Assembly (NCBI GenBank): GCA_018268595.1
Contig: JAFDWH010000009.1
Span: 1 to 64,000 of the forward strand
DNA from: Actinomycetota bacterium
Lineage (GTDB): Bacteria > Actinomycetota > Thermoleophilia > Solirubrobacterales > Solirubrobacteraceae
DNA length: 64,000 nt
Direction: 5' to 3'
Position numbers and translations under genes: made by a program. A model generated the notes under the pieces. That model ran no database searches and was not told where the DNA came from. It was given only the letters and a program-made list of their open reading frames with translations. Shown in pieces: positions 58,125 to 64,000 of this stretch. Position 1 is the stretch's first letter. Every line of letters begins with the position of its first letter.

Positions 58125-59388
58125 CGGAGCCGCCGTCGCCCGAGCCGCTGCCGCCGGTGTCGGTGCCGCCGCCGGTGCCGCTCGATCCGCTGCTGCCGGA
58201 GCCGTCGCCGGAGCCCGTGCCCCCGCCGTCGCCCGAGCCGGAGCCCGACTGCGAGCCGCCGTCGCCGGAGCCGCTGCCGCTCGAGCCGCCGCTCCGCGAG
58301 TCGCCGCCGCCGTCGGAGCCGCCGTCGCCCGGGCCGGAGCCGGAGCCGGAGCGAGCGCCGGAGCGCTCTCCCTCGCGCGGCGCGCCGGGTCCCGGCCCGC
58401 CGCCGCTGCGCACGTCCCCGCGGCCGTCGTCCCGCCCGGACGCTCCGTGCCGCGGTCCGCGGTCCTCGCGCGGGCGCGAACGCGAGGGCGCGTCCTCGTG
58501 CGGCGCCGCGGCGCTCGTGTCGTGCCGCGCGTGGCCGGTCGAGCCGGAGGGCCGGCGGAGCGCCGGCGCCGCGGCGGGCAGGTCGGCGACCGCGAGCGCG
58601 GCCGGCGCCTGCGCGACGCGCGCCGCATGTGGGCGATGCGGGGCCGCGTGGTGGCGGTGCCGCTCCGCCGCGCCGACGCCGACGGCGAGCGCGCCGGCGG
58701 TGACCGCGACCGCGCCGCCCTTCGCCAGCAGTCCCACGAGCCCGGCGGAGCCGCCGCCGACGGCGAGCTCGGCGGCGGCGCCGCCGCCGTGGCCGGCGAG
58801 GCCCGCCGCCCACGAGGCGAGCGGCATCGGCGTGACCGCGGTGAGCCCCGCGCGCAGCGTGACCCGCGCGCGGTGGACGAGGCCGCGCAGCGCGCTCTCG
58901 CTGACGCCCATCGCCGCCGCCACGTCGGCGTGGCTCGCGCCCTCGACGGCCGTCCGCATCAGCGCCTCGCGCTGCTGCTCGGGCAGCGCGGCGAGCCCCG
59001 CGAGCGCCTCGCGCACGGCGATGCGGCGGTCGAGGTCGGTCTGCGGAGCGTCGGCGCCGGAGAGCGCCTCGGACAGCTCCGCGTAGTCGTAGCCGGAGCT
59101 GCGCAGCGCGTTGAGCGCGGTGTTGCGGACGATGCGGTAGAGCCAGGCGCGCGCGTCGCGCACCTCCGCGCCGCCTTGCAGCGCGAGCCACGCCTGCAAG
59201 AGCGCCTGCTGGAGCGCGTCCTCGGCGCGCGCGTCCGGCAGCAGCGCGCGCCGGCAGTAGCTCAGCAGCGGCTTGCGGTAGCGCTGGACGAGCGCCTCGA
59301 ACGCGCGCTCGTGCCCGTGCCGCGCCAGCTCGACGAGCCGCGCGTCGCTCTGCGTCGCGAGCAGGCGGACGGTGACGGACGGGCTCAT
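58093..59388 (-). CDS. ECF-type sigma factor with C-terminal membrane anchor and Gly/Ser tail
   Basis: A 431-aa protein. Residues ~15-90 are sigma region 2 (FEALVQRYRKPLLSYCRRALL, ARAWLYRIVRNTALNALRS). Residues ~125-180 are region 4 (LAALPEQQREALMRTAVEGASHADVAAAMGVSESALRGLVHRARVTLR). A hydrophobic stretch (~205-240, ending AVAVTAGALAVGVGAAE) could be a membrane helix. The last ~180 residues are His, Arg, Asp and finally Gly/Ser/Asp low complexity, possibly outside the cell. This suggests a sigma factor tethered to the membrane and released by proteolysis. It lies 85 nt after a His-rich exported protein gene in the same direction. Confidence 0.8.
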   Translation of the reverse strand: MSPSVTVRLLATQSDARLVELARHGHERAFEALVQRYRKPLLSYCRRALLPDARAEDALQQALLQAWLALQGGAEVRDARAWLYRIVRNTALNALRSSGYDYAELSEALSGADAPQTDLDRRIAVREALAGLAALPEQQREALMRTAVEGASHADVAAAMGVSESALRGLVHRARVTLRAGLTAVTPMPLASWAAGLAGHGGGAAAELAVGGGSAGLVGLLAKGGAVAVTAGALAVGVGAAERHRHHAAPHRPHAARVAQAPAALAVADLPAAAPALRRPSGSTGHARHDTSAAAPHEDAPSRSRPREDRGPRHGASGRDDGRGDVRSGGGPGPGAPREGERSGARSGSGSGPGDGGSDGGGDSRSGGSSGSGSGDGGSQSGSGSGDGGGTGSGDGSGSSGSSGTGGGTDTGGSGSGDGGSAVSSRDDGGS

Positions 59389-59473
59389 CGCGGGGGTGCG
59401 GCCATCGGGCGCCTCATGGTGTCGGAGCGGGCGGCGGCCGCACGTGGCGGCCGCCGCCCGGGATCGGTCTGCG

Positions 59474-60016
59474 TCAGGAGGTCGGGTGCTGGTCGAGCAG
59501 CACGAGCTTGAACTCGGCGCCGTTCGAGCCGAGCTTGAGGATCGCCTCGTGGACGACCGCGCCGGCAACGAGGTCGGACGTGTCGCACGCCGCCTGGCCG
59601 CCCTGGTCGCCGCCGCCCTGGTTGTCGCCCTGGTCGCCGCCGCCCTGGTTGTCGCCCTGGTCGTCGCCGCCCTGGTCGTCACCCGCGTTGTCGTCGTGCG
59701 ACGCGGTCTGCCCGGCCGCCATGCAGTTGACGTTCGTGTCCGCGGTGACCTTGCCGCTGACGGACGAGCCGTCGGCGAGCGTGATCGTCAGCATGCCGGT
59801 GCCCTGGTCGAACGACGCGACGGTGCCGGCGTCGCCGGGGCCGGCCGGGCCGGCCGGGTCGACGTTCGCCTTGCCGGCGAAGTGCTTGACGCGCGCGTGC
59901 TTGGCCTTGTGCTTGTGGTGATGGCGGTGCCCATGATGGCCGTGCGCGGATGCGACGCTCGGCGCCGCGATCGCCAGGGCCAGCACGCCGACGACCAGCA
60001 AGAAGATTCGTCTCAT
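59474..60016 (-). CDS. His-rich exported DUF5666-like protein with Gly/Asp/Gln repeats
   Basis: A secreted 180-aa protein. Signal peptide at residues 1-24 (ending VASAHG). Directly after it comes a His/Lys cluster (HGHHGHRHHHKHK) suited to metal binding. Then a small beta domain (TVASFDQGTGMLTITLADGSSVSGKV), similar to DUF5666 folds, with a Cys near NVNCMAAG. Residues ~110-142 are GDDQGDNQGGGDQ repeats, then a second Cys and a final strand. It has a very good AAGGAGG site 7 nt before the ATG. The sigma gene follows; the pair could be a metal- or envelope-sensing unit. Confidence 0.75.
   Translation of the reverse strand: MRRIFLLVVGVLALAIAAPSVASAHGHHGHRHHHKHKAKHARVKHFAGKANVDPAGPAGPGDAGTVASFDQGTGMLTITLADGSSVSGKVTADTNVNCMAAGQTASHDDNAGDDQGGDDQGDNQGGGDQGDNQGGGDQGGQAACDTSDLVAGAVVHEAILKLGSNGAEFKLVLLDQHPTS
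59601..59680 (-). repeat. 27-bp repeat, nearly three copies
   Basis: The unit begins CCCTGGTCGCCGCCGCCCTG on the plus strand and encodes GDNQGGGDQ on the minus strand; copies at 59601, 59628 and 59655 (the last diverged). Confidence 0.7.
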
Positions 60017-60162
60017 CAGGCTTCCTCCTTCGGCGCAGTGCGCGCCCGTGGGGTCTCTGCCGGTTCAGACACCGCCGCGCTCGTTTCCTCACGCGCCGCG
60101 TGCGCGGACCTCGAACAAACGTCCAGCGCGCCCCATGCGGCGCCGCGCGACGAGCGGCCGGC

Positions 60163-60168
60163 TACGCT
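60163..60168 (+). promoter_or_regulatory. -10 element TACGCT of the kinase-like gene
   Basis: TACGCT ends 8 nt before the ATG at 60177; no Shine-Dalgarno. Confidence 0.4.
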
Positions 60169-60176
60169 GCCGCGCG

Positions 60177-61232
60177 ATGAGCGACGCGCGGCCGGTGCGA
60201 GCGGAGGACGCGTTCGACCTGGGCGCCGTCGACGCGTGGCTGCGCGCGGCCGGAGTGAGCGGCCTCGACGGGCTCCCGCAGGTGCGCCAGTTCGCCGGCG
60301 GAGCGTCGAACCTGACCTACCTGCTGCGCTATCCCGCGCGCGAGCTGATCCTGCGCCGGCCGCCGACCGGGACAAAGGCCGCCTCGGCGCACGACATGGC
60401 GCGCGAGCACCGCATCCAGGCGGCGCTGCGGCCGGTCTTCCCCTATGTCCCCGAGATGGTCGCGCTGTGCACCGACCACGCCGTGCTCGGCGCCGACTTC
60501 TATGTGATGGAGCGCGTCGAGGGCGTCGTCCCGCGCGCGCAGATGCCGCCGGGGGTGGACACCGACCCGCAGCTGATGACGCGCCTCGGCGAGCGCTTCG
60601 TCGACCTCCTGGCGGAGCTGCACGCGGTCGACGCGGACGCGGCGGGGCTCGCCGAGCTGAGCCGCGGGCCGGGCTACGTGCGCCGGCAGGTCGAGGGCTG
60701 GTCGGAGCGCTACCGCCGCGCCAAGACGTGGAACGTGCCGTCGTTCGAGCGGGTCATGCGCTGGCTCGACGCCGAGCAGCCGGCCGACGTCGGCGCGTGC
60801 GCGATCCACAACGACTTCCGCCTCGACAACCTTGTGCTCGACGCAGCGGACCCGCTGCGCGTGCGCGCGGTGCTCGACTGGGAGCTGGCGACGGTCGGCG
60901 ACCCGCTGATGGACCTCGGCAGCTCGCTCGCGTACTGGGTGCAGGCGGACGACGGCCTCGCCGGCCGGCTGTTCCGCCGTCAGCCGTCGCACCTGCCGGG
61001 GATGCCGACGCGCGCGCAGATCGTCGCCCGCTACGGCGAGCGCGCCGGGCTCGGCACCGACGCGTGGGCCTTCTACGAGACGTTCGGGCTGTTCCGCCTG
61101 GCCGTGATCGCGCAGCAGATCTACTACCGCTACCACCATCGCCAGACGCGCAACCCGGCTTTCAAGCGCTTCTGGGTCGCGGCGCACCTGCTCGAGCGGC
61201 GCTGCCGGCGCACGATCCGCGCCGCGCGCTGA
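60177..61232 (+). CDS. APH-fold phosphotransferase (ACAD10/LvaA-like)
   Basis: A 351-aa kinase of the aminoglycoside-phosphotransferase fold. Nucleotide part: RQFAGGASNLTYLLRY and ELILRRPPTG. Catalytic loop: AIHNDFRLDNLVLD (Asp and Asn). Metal Asp: VLDWELATVGDPLMDL. Then SLAYWVQ and a C-terminal helical lobe. The subfamily with FAGGASNLTY and LRRPP is the one that phosphorylates 4-hydroxyacyl-CoA in levulinate and 4-hydroxy-acid catabolism, and it is fused to ACAD in animals. Together with the ACAD and SDR genes nearby this points to that pathway. Drug resistance is not indicated. Confidence 0.85.
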   Translation: MSDARPVRAEDAFDLGAVDAWLRAAGVSGLDGLPQVRQFAGGASNLTYLLRYPARELILRRPPTGTKAASAHDMAREHRIQAALRPVFPYVPEMVALCTDHAVLGADFYVMERVEGVVPRAQMPPGVDTDPQLMTRLGERFVDLLAELHAVDADAAGLAELSRGPGYVRRQVEGWSERYRRAKTWNVPSFERVMRWLDAEQPADVGACAIHNDFRLDNLVLDAADPLRVRAVLDWELATVGDPLMDLGSSLAYWVQADDGLAGRLFRRQPSHLPGMPTRAQIVARYGERAGLGTDAWAFYETFGLFRLAVIAQQIYYRYHHRQTRNPAFKRFWVAAHLLERRCRRTIRAAR

Positions 61233-62012
61233 TCAGACCTCCTCGAAGGTCTCCTCGAACGACGGCGTGCGCCACCCGAACGTGATCTCGCCGCGCGCTT
61301 GCGACCACGGCTCCTCGCGCCAGCGCGCGAGCACCTCGGGCCGCAGCTTGTAGGCGCGGTAGAAGCGACCGCGCGCGTCGCGCTGGTTCGTGCGCTCGAG
61401 GTCCTCGGCTCCCGGTCCGAAGCGCACGAGCGACGCCAGCTTGCCCGGCGTGCCCGGCAACCCGGCCGTGCCCTTCGGCGTGACCGCCACGCGCGCGTGG
61501 CCGTTGGCGGGCAGCAGCGCGGTGAAGCGCTCGGCGTCCGCGACCTCGAAGACGAATGCGAAGTCCTTGTACCAGCGGCCCTCCTCCGGGCGCCGGCGGC
61601 GCGTGTGGTAGGCGAGGTGGATCTTGTCGATCAGCGCGTCCATCTCCGTCGCGGTGCGCACCGTCACGCCGCGCGCCGCCAGCACGAACGCGCCCGGCGA
61701 GCGGAACGTGATCTCGGCACGTGCCTTCGCGTGCGCGGCTGCCGGGATCAGCTCCGAGGTCTCGCCGCGGTCGTAGAGCCGGAACGCGACGTCGTTGCCG
61801 GACGACAGCTCCCACACGGCGCCGTCGGTCGAGCGCCGCACCTTGCCGGGATAGGCGTTGAAGCGGTGGCGCACCGTCGTGATCGGCCGCCAGCTGCCGT
61901 CGTTGCCGATCGTGCCGATGTCGCCGATCTCGATCGGGAACTCGAGCGGGACCACCGGACGCATGCCGAAGTGGTCGTGCACCTCTGAGACGAAGCCTGC
62001 GATGTCTGCCAT
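61233..62012 (-). CDS. Unrecognised soluble protein (259 aa)
   Basis: I do not know this family. No signal peptide or membrane helix. The chain begins ADIAGFVSEVHDHFGMRPVVPLEFPIEIGDIGTIG, has an aromatic/charged middle (RWYKDFAFVFEVADAERF) and ends in an acidic EETFEEV. No cysteine is present. Gly and Asp turns suggest an alpha/beta or beta-barrel fold. GGAGG stands 4 nt before the ATG. The stop abuts the stop of the convergent kinase gene with no spacing. Its upstream region is unusually AT-rich for this genome and has a TTTAAT element. Confidence 0.65.
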   Translation of the reverse strand: MADIAGFVSEVHDHFGMRPVVPLEFPIEIGDIGTIGNDGSWRPITTVRHRFNAYPGKVRRSTDGAVWELSSGNDVAFRLYDRGETSELIPAAAHAKARAEITFRSPGAFVLAARGVTVRTATEMDALIDKIHLAYHTRRRRPEEGRWYKDFAFVFEVADAERFTALLPANGHARVAVTPKGTAGLPGTPGKLASLVRFGPGAEDLERTNQRDARGRFYRAYKLRPEVLARWREEPWSQARGEITFGWRTPSFEETFEEV

Positions 62013-62065
62013 GGAGCCTCCGCGCGCCGGCGGCTCCGATCGCGCCGTGCCGCCGCGCGAGACCC

Positions 62066-62071
62066 ATTAAA
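62066..62071 (-). promoter_or_regulatory. -10 element TTTAAT of the 259-aa protein gene
   Basis: Minus strand TTTAAT within a short AT-rich patch (62066-62090), about 53 nt before the ATG. No clear -35. Confidence 0.4.
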
Positions 62072-62098
62072 CATCATTTCTGTGTATTGCGGGGCGCT

Positions 62099-62923
62099 TC
62101 AGCCGCCGGCCACGCGGACGACCGTCAACAGGTACGTCGGGTGGGCGAGCAGCGAGCCGTCCGTCGCCTCGTTGTGGCGGGCGTAGAGCGCGGCCAGGTC
62201 CGCGCGCGCCGCCTCCCAGCCGCCCTGCGGCTCGAGCGCCCGCTTCGCCATGATCGTCGGCCCCAGCACGCGCTCGGTGTAGTCGATCCATGCGTCGACC
62301 GACGGCGCGCGCACCGAGTCGCGCGCCGGCCGCAGCTCCGTCGTCACCTCCGCGGCGTCGGCGAACAGCTCGCGTACCACGGCGTCGCTGCCCCACGCGA
62401 TCGGCGGTCTGAAGCCGTCCGGCGGCGGCGGCATGTGACGCCCGAGCGTGCCGAACATCTCGCCGTTGAGCCCGTCCGGCGCCCACGCCGCGACCGCGAC
62501 CGTCCCACCGGGACGGCAGACGCGCAACAGCTCCGCGGCGGTGCGCGCCTGGTCGGGCGCGAACATCGCGCCGAACACGGAGGTGACGCGGTCGAAGCTG
62601 TCGTCGGGGAACGGCAGCGCCTGCGCGTCGCCCTCCACGAGCGCCAGCTCGACGCCCTCCTCGGCGGCGCGCCGCTCGGCGACGAGCAGCAGCTCCGGCG
62701 TGAGGTCGAGCCCGGTCACGCGCGCCCCGCGGCGCGCGGCCTCGAGCGCGGCGTTGCCGGTGCCGGTCGCGACGTCGAGCACGGCCTCGCCCGCCTGCAC
62801 GCCGGCCGCGTCGAGCAGCTCGTGCGAGACGCGCTCGATCGTCCGCGCGATGTCGGAGTAGTCGCCCTCCGCCCACATGGCGCGCTGGCGCCGGGTCAGC
62901 TCGGCTGGATCGAATGTGGTCAT
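62099..62923 (-). CDS. SAM-dependent methyltransferase (UbiE-like)
   Basis: A class I methyltransferase (274 aa). Motif I VLDVATGTGNAALEAA near residue 49, motif II GLDLTPELL, motif post-II VEGDAQALPFPDDSFD, motif III ELLRVCRPGGTVAVAAW. The substrate domain is C-terminal and not diagnostic; small-molecule or quinone methylation are possible. The ATG at 62923 has TAGGGT 7 nt upstream. Confidence 0.88.
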   Translation of the reverse strand: MTTFDPAELTRRQRAMWAEGDYSDIARTIERVSHELLDAAGVQAGEAVLDVATGTGNAALEAARRGARVTGLDLTPELLLVAERRAAEEGVELALVEGDAQALPFPDDSFDRVTSVFGAMFAPDQARTAAELLRVCRPGGTVAVAAWAPDGLNGEMFGTLGRHMPPPPDGFRPPIAWGSDAVVRELFADAAEVTTELRPARDSVRAPSVDAWIDYTERVLGPTIMAKRALEPQGGWEAARADLAALYARHNEATDGSLLAHPTYLLTVVRVAGG

Positions 62924-62930
62924 GCGGACG

Positions 62931-62936
62931 ACCCTA
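62931..62936 (-). promoter_or_regulatory. -10 element TAGGGT of the methyltransferase gene
   Basis: Minus strand TAGGGT, 7 nt before the ATG at 62923; no Shine-Dalgarno. Confidence 0.4.
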
Positions 62937-62975
62937 CTCCACGCGCCCGCGCGGGAGATGAACGGCTCGTGACGC

Positions 62976-64000
62976 TCAGGCGACGGCGGCGCCGGTGGCG
63001 ACCACCGGCTCGATAATCGCCGCCGGCTGCGGGACGCGGGCCGGCTCGCCCGCCGGACGCGCGGGGACGGGCTCGCCGGGACGGCGCCCGCGCACCTCGT
63101 GGTGGCTGCAGACGACGTAGCACCACTCCATCAGCGCCACGCGCGCCGCCGGCTCGAGCTCGACGATGCGCGTCCCCAGCACGAAGCCCTCCGCGGCCGG
63201 ACGGCACGAGCGCACCTCGGCCACGACGTGCACGTCGCGCACGCAGCCCTCGCTGTCCTCCAGGTCCAGGCGCACCGGCATGCGCACGCCGGCGTCGACC
63301 GGCGCGGTCGCCAGCAGGCCGAGGCCGGCAGCGTTCGCATCCAGCAGGCGCGCGGAGACCGAGCCGCCGGGCGTGAGGCAGACAGCGGGCGCGTCGCCCT
63401 CGAAGCGGTAGATCAGGCGGCGCTGGCGGCGACCGGCCACCAGCACGAGCGTGCGCAGGACGCGCCGCAGCTCGATCACCGCCAGAAGCGGGATCAGGAC
63501 GTCGGCGATCGGCGGCAGGTCCGGCAGCGGGCCGACGCCCCACAGGTCGAGCACGCGCATCACGATCCCGGCCGTCAGCGCGAACGCCAGGAAGCAGGCG
63601 ATCTTCAGCCGCGCGAGCGCGTGCGTCCCGCCGAGGTCGATCCCCTCCTTGGGCGTGACCTTGAAGGCGGTCTTCGCCGGCACGATCGCGCAGCGCAGCG
63701 CGCGCGCGTAGATGCCCATCGTCATCAGCTCGTAGTGCGTCGTCTCGGCGATCCGCATGTAGCCGCGCGCGAGCGCCGAGCCGGCCGCGAGGTTGAGCAC
63801 GAGCGCGGGCGCCCACAGCGTCGCGAGCGCGAGCCAGTCGACGCGCATCGGCAGCCAGCCGGACCACAGCACGAGCGCGAGCGTCAGCAGCAGCAGCAGG
63901 CGCATCGGCGGCGCGAGGTAGGAGGCGAGGCTGACGAAGTAGGAGAGCCGCTGGAGCGGTCTCAGCTCGCGCGCGCGCAACGGCGACTCCCGCAGCGTGA
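62976..64000 (-). CDS. BcsA-like glycosyltransferase, C-terminal membrane and PilZ part (cut by window edge)
   Basis: The frame stays open to base 64000, so the catalytic GT-A domain lies outside the window. The visible part begins with LRESPLRARELRPLQRLSYFVSLASYL, the post-catalytic region of cellulose-synthase-like enzymes, followed by about five membrane helices. A PilZ-like domain comes next (starting near RRQRRLIYRFEG), and a Pro/Ala/Val tail. The PilZ RxxxR is present (RRQRR), but the second motif reads DANAAG instead of (D/N)xSxxG. An internal start at 63980 would make a 334-aa protein; I consider that less likely. Role: synthesis of a beta-glucan or other exopolysaccharide, possibly under c-di-GMP. 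Confidence 0.72.
   Translation of the reverse strand, partial: TLRESPLRARELRPLQRLSYFVSLASYLAPPMRLLLLLTLALVLWSGWLPMRVDWLALATLWAPALVLNLAAGSALARGYMRIAETTHYELMTMGIYARALRCAIVPAKTAFKVTPKEGIDLGGTHALARLKIACFLAFALTAGIVMRVLDLWGVGPLPDLPPIADVLIPLLAVIELRRVLRTLVLVAGRRQRRLIYRFEGDAPAVCLTPGGSVSARLLDANAAGLGLLATAPVDAGVRMPVRLDLEDSEGCVRDVHVVAEVRSCRPAAEGFVLGTRIVELEPAARVALMEWCYVVCSHHEVRGRRPGEPVPARPAGEPARVPQPAAIIEPVVATGAAVA

Noticed and set aside
60177-61232. Aminoglycoside resistance gene
   Set aside because: Motifs and neighbours (ACAD, SDR) fit the acyl-CoA kinase branch of the APH fold.

Overview
The window is chromosomal DNA from a very GC-rich actinomycete, most probably of the Thermoleophilia/Solirubrobacterales type (Conexibacter-like). 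This rests on codon usage, the dense packing of genes with 4-nt overlaps, DUF3467, a PASTA-less membrane Ser/Thr kinase, TadE-like pseudopilins, and a c-di-AMP (ydaO-type) riboswitch in front of an Rpf-like cell-wall lysin. I see no phage, insertion sequence, CRISPR array, rRNA or replication origin. One tRNA, Gly(CCC), is present. The left-most and right-most genes are cut by the window ends.

Layout. 1-2.2 kb: three exported proteins of unknown role. 2.7-7.3 kb: a PadR regulator, two ABC ATPases (one with every catalytic motif altered) and an 861-residue double-FtsX permease, all overlapping. 7.35-8.6 kb: a DUF2600 (tetraprenyl-beta-curcumene synthase-like) gene and the tRNA. 8.6-10.1 kb: CcmG/CcmH-like thiol proteins. 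10.2-14.2 kb: argS, a 165-nt nested palindrome, rlmH, then DUF3467, an ATP-pyrophosphatase and a phosphoesterase. 14.2-17.8 kb: a Thr-rich lipoprotein coupled to a Ser/Thr kinase, tgt and hsp20. 17.9-22.3 kb: MarR, an SF2 helicase and a polytopic membrane protein. 22.3-26.8 kb: the glycolytic operon gap-pgk-tpiA-gpmI. 26.9-31.5 kb: a glycosyltransferase, pdxH, rapZ and uvrC. 31.6-34.8 kb: a pseudopilin-like operon that includes a TadG/VanY/lytic-transglycosylase fusion. 35-39.3 kb: a membrane protein, a response regulator, a TIM-barrel isomerase and an ABC-F protein. 39.3-42.8 kb: a two-domain fatty acyl-CoA reductase, a second nested-palindrome element and an HD hydrolase. 42.8-49.8 kb: a prepilin-like secreted protein, Ppx/GppA, an ABC-2 exporter, a GNAT, a RsbW-like protein, a Crp-like regulator with a paired operator, and the Rpf-like lysin under its riboswitch. 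50-54.5 kb: PepF-like peptidase, a P-type ATPase apparently starting at ACG, and an orphan FlgM. 54.6-64 kb: a Pro-rich repeat protein, an SDR + ACAD + APH-type kinase set that looks like a 4-hydroxyacyl-CoA pathway, a membrane-tethered ECF sigma factor with a His-rich exported protein, an unrecognised protein, a methyltransferase and the C-terminal part of a BcsA-like PilZ glycosyltransferase.

Expression signals follow a pattern. Many first genes lack a Shine-Dalgarno sequence and have a TAnnnT hexamer 6-10 nt before the start codon, which points to leaderless mRNAs and helps decide several starts. Operon-internal genes overlap by 1-8 nt. Several gene ends, mostly convergent, share perfect hairpins without U-tracts that lie across the stop codons. 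The most unusual items are the asymmetric ABC exporter, the pilin/peptidoglycan-hydrolase operon, the two nested palindromes, the ACG start, the sigma factor with its own membrane anchor, and the back-to-back rlmH/DUF3467 promoter.
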